This document shows, in pieces, positions 42,466-52,418 of a DNA stretch of 64,000 nt. The position numbers and the translations under genes were made by a program. The notes beneath the pieces are model-generated. The model had not been told where the DNA came from and did not search any database. It saw only the letters and a list, made by a program, of their open reading frames with translations. This stretch comes from Neonectria sp. B-13. Lineage: Eukaryota > Ascomycota > Sordariomycetes > Hypocreales > Nectriaceae. Within the stretch, counting starts at the first letter, position 1. Each line of letters begins with the position of its first letter. The stretch lies in the NCBI GenBank assembly GCA_002682825.1, contig NOKP01000013.1:560745-624744 (forward strand). Reading direction: 5' to 3'.

Positions 42466-44426
42466 TCAACTGGAGGCTTCGGCCTTCTCGTCTGTGTTGC
42501 CCTCAGTGACAGCGCTAGACTTCTTGGCCTCCTCAGCAGACAGTCCCACAACATTCCTCAAAGTACCGAAACTCAAGCAGTCGCTGATGCGGCTTGCGCC
42601 TGAGAATAGCATCACCATTCTTTCAACGCCACAGCCCCAGCCACCAGTGGGAGGAAGACCGTAATCCAAGGCCTTGACAAAGCTCTGGTCGAGTGGTGCA
42701 CAATCCCCGTCGTCGTCCTCAAACTGGACATCCTCCTCAACGGCCGCGGGGTCAACTTCCGGCGCCTCAATGGCAATGGTACCATCGGACTTGTTGATGA
42801 GGTTGCGGTGGTCAAGTAGCTTTTGCTTCTGAGCCTCCGGGTCGTTCTCCTCTTCATACATGTTGGCCAGCTCTCGGCCACCGATGAAGAGCTCCGCGCG
42901 AGCCGATATCAGCTGGTAAGTGCGTGGACACAGGAAGCTCTTTGCAAGCGGCGACATGCAGGCAGGGTGGTTCATGATCAGAATGGGTTCCTCGAAGGAC
43001 ATTGGCTCCAGATACATGGCCGCGAGCCGGTCGAGGAGCTTGGACAGCGAGTTGGGCACCTCGCCAGGTACCCTGATGCCAGCAAGCTTGAGGATCGCCA
43101 AGAGCTCCGGGAGAGCTCCCTGAGCGGAGAGTTTTGGGAGACGGAGTCCAAGCGCTTCCTCCAAAGCAGGGACAAACTCAACACGCTTGTACGGCCGCTT
43201 GAACTTCTCAAGATCAATCGGCGGTAGGGAGGTGAGCTGAGTAGAGATGAGGTGTTGGGAATGCTCCGCCAGGCTGTACAAGATATCCTCGGTCTCCTTG
43301 ATCAAGTCGTTCAGGTTGCTGTAAGCACTGTAGAATTCGCACATGGTGAACTCTGGGTTGTGGGTACCATCAATGCCTTCGTTGCGGAACGCAGGACCAA
43401 TCTCAAAGACCTTGTCGACGCCTCCGATAACCAGTCGCTTGAGCCACAGCTCAGGTGCGATGCGGAGCGCGAGATCCCGATCCTTGAACTCCGTAGCCCG
43501 GGTGACAAAGGGGCGGGCGACGGCACCACCGGCATTCTCGGCCAGGATGGGTGTTTGAAATTCCAAGAATTTCTTCGAGTGGAAGTGGTCTCGCATGTGC
43601 TTGGTGATCTCAGATCGCAACCTCAAGACGTCGATGGCTTCACGGTTCACCAGCATGTCAACATGACGCTCCTGCATGCGTGTCTTGGGATCGGTGAGCT
43701 TTTCAGGGATCTGTTCCATGGCTGGAGAGAGGAGCTCGGGGAGAGCCGTGGCGGCAATCGTGAGCTGACCAGCCTTGGTACGAGTTGGGACGCCAGTAAT
43801 CGCTACGAAACTGTAAGCATCTGGGAAACAGAAGTGAGCATTGGGATCCTACATATGTGGTCGCCCACTTCTATCAAGTTCCTAAACATGGCGAATTTGT
43901 TCTTTCTGGTTTCCTGGTCCCCCATACATTTTGCCCTATTGACCATGACTTGCAGGCGCTCGAACTCGTTCACGATGTCCAGGAAAATGAGGTACTTTCC
44001 GGCGGCACGCTTCGATCGAACACGGCCATAAACGGTGACCTCCTCTATCTCGGCATGCTCAATGGCATCAAATGCCTCTATAAACTCGGGCACAGAGTAC
44101 CGTTGGCGCTTGTGCTCCAGGCGAGGATGACTTTCAGGGTATAGTGGATCCTCGCTCTGCTGCTCCTCCCACAATACAGTTCGACGCTGCATCTTAAAAG
44201 GAGAAATATCCTCGGAGTTCTCCTCAAGGGCCTTGGGTGAGGCATATCGACAGACAGAGGTCGAGAGAGACCTTCTGAAAGCGACACCCTGCGCACTCCA
44301 TTCCCCCCTCGTCACTGAGCCACATCGACTTGATATGTACGAACATCGGACAGTTCCGGGTGCTCTCGGAGGAAGAGATCGTATTAAAGACCGACCGGTC
44401 AGGCGGAGATATGGGACAGACATCAT
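42466..44426 (-). CDS. MSK1: Mitochondrial lysyl-tRNA synthetase
   Basis: Two coding exons (43853-44426 and 42466-43802) with a 50-nt intron give 636 residues. The intron (donor GTAGGA, acceptor TCGTAG) was chosen because it restores VGDHISITGVPTRTKAGQL, the end of the OB-fold. Residues 1-50 are basic with many Arg/Ser and no acids, as in a mitochondrial presequence. The anticodon-binding OB domain follows (YGRVRSKRAAGKYLIFLDI), then the class II catalytic core: motif 1 region KKFLEFQTPIL, motif 2 FRNEGIDGTHNPEFTMCEFY, and motif 3 GWGCGVERMVML. It charges mitochondrial tRNA-Lys. The start at 44426 follows a probable 5'-leader intron (44432-44626); an ATG 11 codons upstream at 44459 lies inside that intron. 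The divergent neighbour is ARP4. Confidence 0.88.
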
Positions 44427-44990
44427 TACACCTGTCAATTGGGTTAGCTTTGTGATCATGACCCAAGACGTGAAGCAAAGAGTGAAGGATAAGATTGTGA
44501 TCAGAGATATGGCAGTTATAATCAGTCACAGCAAGCTGTGTCAATCGCAGCGGTTCTGAAGCGAGTATGCAAGTTCATCATGAAGGAATAGGAGAAAAGG
44601 GAAAAAGAAGGAGGGCTTGTACTTACAATCACAATAGCAGCATGGAACTTTCGCTCCATGTGTGGAAGAAGAGAAGTGAATTTTCTGGAGCTTCGGCGCG
44701 AATTTTATCATAATCCAAACCCGCCGTAGTTTTTCCGGGCCGCCCACTAGCGGACCTGCAGGCTACGCCCCAACTCGCTCCAGCCACGCGCCCCGCCACT
44801 AGCATGAGGCTTCTGTGCGCAGTCGGTGAGGCGTCCAGCTCGCTGAGCTCACCAACCACCAGGCCAAGGCTGAAATTTGTTCCAACGCGACAACACCAGG
44901 CGCAACTCCACCAAAACCCGCGACTCTCCGCGCTGGATCCCTCAATTGGTTCCACAACCACCTTCCTGCGACTCTTCCTGCACAGAAACC
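44427..44990. promoter_or_regulatory. Bidirectional promoter of MSK1 and ARP4 with a leader uORF
   Basis: 564 bp separate two divergent starts. On the MSK1 side a probable leader intron spans 44432-44626 (donor GTAAGT, branch GCTAAC, acceptor TTGACAG). A 12-codon uORF starts at 44659, is spliced across this intron, and ends in TAA overlapping the MSK1 ATG as TAATG. No TATA box is visible. Confidence 0.5.
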
Positions 44991-46466
44991 ATGGCTCAAC
45001 AACCCCTTCCCACGTCGGTGCAGCCTACCGACATCTACGGAGGAGGTTCGCCAGCTCCCTCGCGCGTCATTCCTTGTGAGCATGCACACTAACTCTTCCA
45101 TCGTGTAGATGAGGTCTCGGCGCTTGTCCTCGACCCCGGCTACTGCAACACCCGCGCTGGCTTCGCCGGCGAAGATGTCCCCAAATCCATCCTCCCATCC
45201 TTCTATGGCCACACCACCAGCGACCCTCCTCGCGACCTCTTCGGCGACGAGTGCTTGATCCCCCGTGCCGACTACGAGGTTCGCAACTACATGAACCGAG
45301 ATAGCGTGGTGGAAGACTGGGATGTCGCGTCGAAGATCTGGGAAAACATGCTGGTGAAGCGCCTACAGCCTGAGCGTCAGACAGCGCCCTCTAAGAACGG
45401 GTTGAACGACGACCCCAAGGACCAGGATCAGGATGGCGAGGGAGACGTCGCCATGGACGATTTGGCGGAGACGGCTGAGAAGCCCCTCCAGGAGAGCCCC
45501 CTTCTAATGACAGAAGCGCCTTGGAACACGCCTAAGGCGCGAGAGAAGGCCATTGAGATCATTATGGAGAACTGGGGATGTCCGGCTTTTTGGATTAGCC
45601 GCACGCCTGTACTGGCGGCATTTGCTGCTGGCAAGGCCACCTCTCTTGTTATCGATGCCGGTGGCGCCAACACATCAGTAACGGCGATTCATGACGGCAT
45701 GGTGCTTAAGCGATCCATCCAGAAGTCACCCGTTGGCGGTCTGTGGCTGTCGTCACAGATCCGGAGCCTTTTGGACACCTCGGAACCAAAGGTCGATCTA
45801 ACACCCACATTTATGATCGAGAACAAGACACCCGTCGACGCCCTGGCCTCTCCCCAAGTTCGCTTGCGCCACTTCCCCTACCAGATCAACGACTCCTTCC
45901 GCGCCTATGAGGAAGAGCGCGTTCTGACTGAGTTCAAGGAGTCCGTGGTGGAGACGTGGCGAGGTCCTGGCCGGTACAGCGTTCCCGGAAATGAGGAATA
46001 CGTTAAGACGCAGCCCGGCCGGGTGTTCGAGATGCCTGACGGCTACAACCAGATGTGGCGCGAGCAGCGGTTCCGAGTCACTGAAGGCATGTGGGACGAG
46101 ACTGCCGGATATTCCGTCCCCGAGGCGGACCGCTTGACCAAGGCCCAGACGATCCCGGAGCTGATCCGCGCGGCACTGAACGCGGTTGACGTGGACCTAC
46201 GCGGAAACCTGCTCGCCAACGTGGTCGTTACTGGCAGCACCAGCTTGATCAACGGCTTCAACGACCGGCTCAACAACGAGCTCACGACCATGTACCCTGG
46301 TCTCAAGATCAAGATTCACTCGGCCGGCCTGACGAGCGAGCGGCGCTTCGGCGCCTGGATCGGTGGCAGCATCCTCGCCAGCCTGGGTACGTTCCACCAG
46401 ATGTGGATCTCACGCAAGGAGTACGAAGAGAACGGGCCCAACGTGGTTGAGAAGCGGTGCAAGTAA
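44991..46466 (+). CDS. ARP4: Actin-related protein 4 (ARP4)
   Basis: Two exons (44991-45045, 45109-46466) give 470 residues. The donor at 45046 (GTTCGC) is weak, but it joins exon 1 to exon 2 as YGGDEVSALVLDPGY, the invariant start of Arp4. A nearby consensus donor at 45076 would leave a 33-nt intron and break this motif. The actin fold is complete: RAGFAGEDVPKS, VEDWD, TEAPWNT, a hydrophobic core SLVIDAGGANTSVTAIHDG, and the C-terminus [21 protein letters not shown]-like block ending VEKRCK. A variable acidic insert (about 125-160) is typical. Arp4 is a nuclear subunit of NuA4, SWR1 and INO80 chromatin complexes, where it pairs with monomeric actin. It is divergent from MSK1. Confidence 0.93.
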
Positions 46467-46735
46467 GGCCTCTGATGAGGGTTTCGTTGTGGTGGACTTC
46501 CGGCGTACGGAGTTGGGAAGAGAATGGGCTTTTTCAGCCGAAATATGGAGAAGCCTGACTCCAAAAAGAGTTCGGTTTAGACTTGATAGGATCAATGTAA
46601 GGCAGCAATCTCAACCTCGCGGCGCCCCGTCCCCTATGAATGATCGTGATCTTTCTCCCAAGTCAAAGTATCCTGAAGTCTCCCATATTATCCAACGCCG
46701 TCATGAAATCAAAACGTCTTATCCAAGTAACTACG

Positions 46736-47662
46736 TCAGCTTCCGGCCGCACTTTTCTCATCCTCAACTTCTCGCTCAGCTCGTCTCATCTTCACCCACG
46801 CCCCAAGCTCGCCCCAAATGCGCTCCTTTTCAGCCGGCGACAGCGTGGCCGCCAACCCGCTCGTGCTGCTTGCCACAAAGACCCTGGCGCCCTCCCACTC
46901 GCCGTCAATGACACCCATATTCTCCGTATCATCCTGCCAGCCGTATTTGAAGGCCTTGCCAACAGGTCGCCCGTGGCGGACGCGCCAGACACTTTCCCAT
47001 ATACTCTTCCCAACGACGCAAATAGTCTCTGGTCGCCATTTCCGAGCCTTCTCCTGAAGGATCTCCACACCCTCGTCCATCTCTTGCTTGCTCAGCTCGG
47101 AGCCGTTGCGGCTGGGACGGGCGACGATGTTGGTGAGGCCGAGGGAGTAGAGCTCGGGCATCTGGCGGTCTTCGTTTGCACTGCAGAGCCGTGGAGTGAC
47201 GCCGCTGGAGAAGAGCAACTTCCAGAACAGATTGGACGGATGGGCGTATGCATGGCCGGTGCGTGCCGTCTGGATGCCTGGGTTTAACCCAATGAAGAGC
47301 ACGAGGAGGTTCTGGGTGATGGCGTCCGGGAGAAGCGGGAGGTGGGCGTAAGTGGAGGGCGGCGCGTAGCCAGAGGCGGTGCGGGCTCGCTTCTTCTTTG
47401 TCTTGTTGTTACAGCTGTCATTACTGTCATCTTCTTTCGACCTCTTGTTTGAGGCTGCTGAAGATGATGTGAGATTAAGCCGTGCAGACCTGCGCGTGGG
47501 GCTGGAAGAGCTAGGGGATGTCTCGGATTTGAACAAGAAGTTGCTGAGTTGAAGACGTCCCTTGAAAGTTGCGGGTTGGGGAGAAGACTTGGGCTGATCT
47601 TGACCGGGTTCACTGCTAACTCGATCTACGGCATCGGCCTCCTCCTTATGGTGTGATGCCAT
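46736..47662 (-). CDS. G/T(U) mismatch-specific DNA glycosylase, MUG/TDG family
   Basis: A single-exon gene of 308 residues, starting at the ATG of MASHHKEEAD; the longer frame upstream begins with GTG. The N-terminal 110 residues are Ser/Lys/Arg-rich and disordered, with a nuclear-localisation-like run (NKTKKKRAR). The catalytic domain (about 115-300) has the family motif GLNPG at 125-129, whose Asn positions the catalytic water, then HPSNLFWKLLF, a GLTNIVARPSRN..ELSKQEM block and the STSG loop near the C-terminus. It matches bacterial Mug and fission-yeast Thp1. The enzyme removes uracil or thymine opposite guanine in base-excision repair in the nucleus. The 3' end lies 270 bp from the ARP4 stop (convergent). 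Confidence 0.9.
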   Translation of the reverse strand: MASHHKEEADAVDRVSSEPGQDQPKSSPQPATFKGRLQLSNFLFKSETSPSSSSPTRRSARLNLTSSSAASNKRSKEDDSNDSCNNKTKKKRARTASGYAPPSTYAHLPLLPDAITQNLLVLFIGLNPGIQTARTGHAYAHPSNLFWKLLFSSGVTPRLCSANEDRQMPELYSLGLTNIVARPSRNGSELSKQEMDEGVEILQEKARKWRPETICVVGKSIWESVWRVRHGRPVGKAFKYGWQDDTENMGVIDGEWEGARVFVASSTSGLAATLSPAEKERIWGELGAWVKMRRAEREVEDEKSAAGS

Positions 47663-49121
47663 CTCTGTTTGACGGCATATAAGAGCCAATTGAAGAACAG
47701 CCAGCCGGGACACGTCAAAGGATCAAGGTGGCGAGAGGGCGTCTTGAAGCCTGACTCTAAATCGTCGATTGCTGACTGTTGCTTAAGTTAGCAGAGTTAT
47801 AAACGAAGAGGACCCTTTTCTGTCATTCAATTGAGGTTCCAGAACATGATGGCGAGAGTTTCTGCCTACCTGGAGCCTGGAATGTTGCCTTTGATGGTTC
47901 TAGCTAGAACATCCTGGAAAGCTGAGGATGGATTCATGGACTACCTACTACCTTAGGTACGGAGTACGTACAGATGTTGTCAGACGAATGCTACTATTTT
48001 CAGCCATCCTTATGGAGTCCAGCCAATGACAAGCCGCGTCAGCCACCGCCAATGGGGAAGGCCGGGACCGCCAGCCAGAGCAGACTCAGCAGAAGCGGCT
48101 TTTGGCTGGTTCCTCAGGGCAGCCAGTGGCTGAGCCAGCGGGGCATGTTCCAGTAAGGATCAAGGGCCCCCTGAACGGCAGTGGTTGATTTGGTGGCTCG
48201 GGATTTGCACTGGGACTGGCTCTGGATACGAGCATCTCTGCAACGGTACACGAGAGGAACGAAAACGATTTCCTCAAGAGATCTCAGAGAGAGGTCCTTC
48301 CCAGGTGTCTGCTAGAAGCAAGTACCTGTGCATTTCCAGGGTGCTCAGATGAACTGTCGGTGTTTGCTTAATTATCGGGCTTACTACCAAGCACAAAGCA
48401 AACGAATGGGAGGTGGCAGCGTCACGGCATGGGACGCTAGGGCATTACAGTAGGCTTACTATTTACACCTTGTTGGGCTTGGGTGCGACACTGGCGCATC
48501 AGCGGCCATAAAGCCAGAGAGTAGCAGGCTGACAGGCTCGACGAGAGGCCAGTTCTCCACGTTGGCAAGCAACTGGCCGCCTATTCAGACTACCTAATTC
48601 GTAGGTACCGAGCAAGTTGGCGCCTCAATTGGCGCCTTAGTTGGCGGGTTGGCGGGGCAGCTGAGAGCACGTAGGGTCGGTCAGCGGTGGTAGTGGGTTC
48701 CCATGCCATGGTGGATTGGTGGCTGGCGGGGAAGGAGCTTCAGGTAAGGTAGGCACCTCCTGCTGTGCTTCTGAAGTAAGAATCAGGTAAGGGTAAGTGC
48801 AGCTCGGCGTCATGCCTTACCTCCTCCCGTCATCAGAAACAAGAACGGGGTCTTCGTATTTATTGAGCCTTCTTTCCGCCATAGCCAGCCTTCCTCTCCT
48901 CTTCTTCTCCCATATCCCATCACCATCCTCGTTTTTTGGCTCTCGGCTCTTGGCTCTTGAAGCTTCCACCCCCTCCCTCCACACCCCACTTGCTCAATTG
49001 GCTATTTCTTGGTTGCTCCCATAGACAACCCCGCCAGTTGCTTGCTTCCCTCTCTCCTTCACCTTTGCTCACCGCAACCCCCGTCTCAAACCTCCCGACC
49101 CCAACCTCAACTTCATTCATC
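47663..49121. promoter_or_regulatory. Divergent promoter region of the DNA glycosylase and UDP-GlcNAc pyrophosphorylase genes
   Basis: About 1.5 kb of non-coding DNA. Near 48600-48660 the word TTGGCG recurs several times within 60 bases (TTGGCGCCTCAATTGGCGCC pattern), a possible factor-binding cluster. The UAP1 leader (48890-49110) is CT-rich. Small frames are not supported. Confidence 0.45.
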
Positions 49122-50641
49122 ATGGCGCCCTCCAATCCCTCCGCCGAGTCCCTTGCTCAGCTCAAGGAGAAGTACGCCCAGGCTGGCCAAGAACACGTCT
49201 TCACCTTCTACGACTCCCTCTCCACCACTGAGCAGGCCGCCCTCTACGAGCAACTCTCGGGCTTCGACCCCGCCCGCATCAACGAGATCACGAAGCTCGC
49301 TCTCAACCCTCCCAAGGCCTCCGATACCCCCGACACCCTAGAGCCCCTTCCCGAATCTGCCACCGCAAGCATTCTCGACTCGGACTCCAAGAACATCGAT
49401 AAGTGGTATGAATCGGGTCTCGATCTCATCTCCAAGCAGCAGGTGGCTGTCGTCCTCATGGCCGGTGGCCAGGGCACCCGTCTCGGCAGCTCTGCTCCCA
49501 AGGGCTGCTACGACATTGGTCTTCCCTCCAAGAAGTCCCTGTTCCAGATCCAAGCCGAGCGAATCCGCAAGGTCCAGGAGCTCGCTTCCAAGAAGTCGTC
49601 CGGTTCTAGTGCCGTTGTACCCTGGTACGTCATGACCAGTGGCCCTACTCGCGGCCCCACCGAGAAGTTCTTCAAGGACAACAACTACTTCGGTCTGAGC
49701 GAGGAGAATGTCCAAATCTTTGAGCAGGGTGTCCTTCCTTGTATTTCCAACGACGGCAAGATCCTGCTCGAGAGCAAGGGCAGGGTTGCTGTCGCCCCTG
49801 ATGGTAACGGTGGCATCTACCAGGCCCTTGTCGTTTCGGGTGTCCTCGAGGACATGCGTAAACGCGGAATTCAGCACATCCACGCCTACTGCGTTGACAA
49901 CTGCCTCGTCAAGGTCGCTGACCCCGTCTTCATTGGCTTCTCCGCATCTCTTGATGTCGACATTGCTACCAAGGTTGTCCGCAAGCGCAATGCCACTGAA
50001 TCGGTTGGCCTGATTCTGTCCAAGAACGGCAAGCCTGACGTCGTCGAGTACTCTGAGATTGACCAGGCCACGGCCGAGGAGGTTGACCCCAAGCAGGCTG
50101 ACATTCTCCGGTTCCGTGCTGCCAACATTGTCAACCACTACTACTCCTTCCGCTTCCTTGATTCTATCCCCCTATGGGCTCACAAGCTGCCTCACCACGT
50201 CGCCCGCAAGAAGATCCCCGCCGCGGATCTCGAGAGCGGCGAGACTGTCAAGCCCGAGAAGCCCAACGGTATCAAGCTTGAACAGTTCGTATTCGACGTT
50301 TTCCCCATGCTGTCTATCGACAAATTTGCTTGTTTCGAAGTTAAGCGTGAGGATGAGTTCTCTCCTCTCAAGAACGCTCGTGGAACTGGCGAGGACGACC
50401 CCGATACTAGCAAGCTTGACATCATGACCCAGGGCAAGCGCTGGGTCGAGGCCGCTGGAGCCATCGTGGTTGGCGACAAGGCCGCGGAGGGTGTTGAGGT
50501 GTCTCCTCTCATCAGCTACGTAAGTGATCCCGGTACTATAATTGGAACGAGCGTCATACTAATACATCCCAGGGCGGCGAAGGCCTCGAGAAGGTCAAGG
50601 GCACGGAAATCACCGCGCCCGCTGTTTTGGAGCGGGAGTAG
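49122..50641 (+). CDS. UAP1: UDP-N-acetylglucosamine pyrophosphorylase
   Basis: Two exons (49122-50519 and 50573-50641) with a 53-nt intron give 488 residues. The N-terminal helical part (1-105) is followed by the nucleotide-binding loop [17 protein letters not shown] (112-128), then [14 protein letters not shown], the [10 protein letters not shown] substrate loop, and [10 protein letters not shown]. The spliced end [21 protein letters not shown] is that of the family, which fixes the intron. The enzyme joins UTP and GlcNAc-1-phosphate in the cytosol to give UDP-GlcNAc, the donor for chitin, N-glycans and GPI anchors. If the intron is retained the frame stays open to 50693, replacing the last 22 residues by a basic, Arg/Lys-rich tail. 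Start: the ATG at 49122 follows a CT-rich leader and begins a family-like sequence. Confidence 0.94.
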
Positions 50642-51180
50642 AAAGGCCCCAGCCCCAGGTGGTGGTGGGAAGACGACGAAGTCAAAATATTAGGCATTGG
50701 CGGGCCGTCCCATAATGACAGCAACCGTCCACGATAGTCCCTCGAGGATGTCCATTTTTTCCTTCATCAGACCGGTCGGCGTCATAATCTCACTACTTTC
50801 CCCCCAACTACCCTTGACTGTTTTACACCACCGGGAAAGAACATGAAGAGCGATCTGAAGACGAACGGGATTAGGAGTCGAGTATCAGACGAGTGAAGTT
50901 TTAGGAAACATCACTTCTAGGAATGGATTCATTGGCTGAGGCTGTTTCCAAGGCCTGACAGAAAAAGGTTGGACATGGATCAAACAAGGAACAAAAGCGC
51001 AGATATGATAGAGATGAAAAACGAACAACTAAATGATGATTTGTCTTTTATAGCGAAAATTTACAGCTTCGACTTGCGGCTGCTCTGATTTGTATTGGTG
51101 TCCTCGTCATCTATTCCATGTCTAAATATGTCTATCGTAGATTCTAGGGGTGGGACTTGTATGTCGCCGGGTCGTAAATC
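50642..51180. other. Intergenic, convergent 3' ends
   Basis: 3' flanks of UAP1 and the thioredoxin reductase gene. No gene, repeat or RNA was recognised. Confidence 0.5.
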
Positions 51181-52418
51181 TCATTCCTGGTCGGCAATGA
51201 ACTTCTCAGCCTCGAGGGCAGCCATGCATCCGGTACCTAAGGAGACAGGTTAGCGCACTGCTGTTCTGAAATGTTGTGTCTTCACGAAGGGGTCACACAG
51301 GGGCAACTCACCAGCGCTGGTAATAGCCTGGCGGTAACGCTTGTCCTGGACGTCACCGGCAGCAAAGACACCCTCGACGTTGGTGGTGGTGGTGCCGGGG
51401 ACGGTCTTGATGTAGCCATCCTCGTCCATGTCGATCTGACCCTTGACGAGGGTGGTCGCGGGGTCGTGACCGATGGCGTAGAAGAGGCCGCTGGCCTCGA
51501 CCGTCTCCACCTTGCCGGTTTTGTTGTTCTTGATGACGAGATGGCTCATGAGGCCGTCCTCGCCGCCCTTGATCTCGGTGGCGCCCGAGTTGAAGAGGAC
51601 GGTGACCTTGGGGTGCTTGAGCAAGCGGGAGGCCATGATGTTGCTGGCGCGGAGGACGTCGCGGCGCACGAGGACGGTGACGTGGCTGGCGTACTTTGTG
51701 AGGAAGGTGGCCTCCTCGGCGGCAGAATCGCCGCCGCCGATGACATAGAGGGGCTTGTTTCGGAAGATGGGCACGGCTCCGTCGCAGACGGCGCAGGCGG
51801 AGACGCCGTTGGACCAGTACTTGTCCTCACCGGGGAGGTTCAGGCGGCGGGCCGAGGCGCCGGTAGCGATGATGATGGCATCGGCGGTGTGGGTGTCGTC
51901 GGGGCTGAACTCGGTCGTGTACTTGAAGGGGCGGGAGGAGAAGTCGACGGAGTCGACGGTGTCGGTGACGGTCTCGGTGCCGAAGCGCTCAGACTGCTTC
52001 TTCATGTTTTCCTGGAGGGGTGTTAGAGGTCGTCGTCGCTAGTGCTTTGCGGCTGGAGGAGGATGGAGGGCTCACCATCAACTCGCCTCCCATGATGCCG
52101 TCGGGGAAGCCGGGGAAGTTCTCGACGTCGGTGGTGGTGGTCAATTGACCGCCGGCAGCGATGCCGTTGGCCATGAAACCCTCATAGAGGACGGCTGCGG
52201 GTGTGGTCAGTCGGTTGGATCGGCCGTTTCAATACCCAAGATTCGAGACTCACGCTTCAACTCGGCTCGGGCCAAGTAGATGGCGGCAGTGTGGGCAGCA
52301 GGCCCAGAGCCAATGACTATTCGGTGTCAGTCATCAGAGGCAATTCTCGCCATGGCCCCTCAAGGTGGTGGTGGGAGGAGGGGTCGAAGGAGGACTTACT
52401 AACAACCTTGCTGTGCAT
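51181..52418 (-). CDS. TRR1: Thioredoxin reductase (NADPH)
   Basis: Five exons (52400-52418, 52254-52316, 52076-52194, 51312-52011, 51181-51236) all join in phase and give 318 residues, the normal size for the low-molecular-weight fungal enzyme. The FAD-binding [17 protein letters not shown] starts at residue 9, followed by [16 protein letters not shown]. The redox-active CAVC is in [10 protein letters not shown], the NADPH-binding [10 protein letters not shown] follows, and the second FAD motif is [16 protein letters not shown]. It reduces thioredoxin in the cytosol. The ATG at 52418 (MHSKVV) matches fungal orthologues. Upstream the frame stays open for 61 codons without ATG and encodes a presequence-like stretch (see findings), so a mitochondrial form from a CTG codon is possible. 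Confidence 0.94.

Noticed and set aside
43821..43852. 32-nt intron in the lysyl-tRNA synthetase gene ending at CCCAG
   Set aside because: Too short, and it would insert YAYSF into the OB-fold. The acceptor at 43803 gives a 50-nt intron and the conserved GDHISITGVPTRT sequence.
45076..45108. 33-nt ARP4 intron with consensus donor GTGAGC
   Set aside because: Too short for a fungal intron, and it gives a protein with ten extra residues inside the invariant YGGDEVSAL motif. The donor at 45046 restores the family sequence and gives a normal 63-nt intron.
51271..52026. 251-codon antisense frame within the thioredoxin reductase gene
   Set aside because: It lies opposite exon 4 of a certain gene, has a Gly/Asp/Val-rich low-complexity translation, and crosses the intron without signals.
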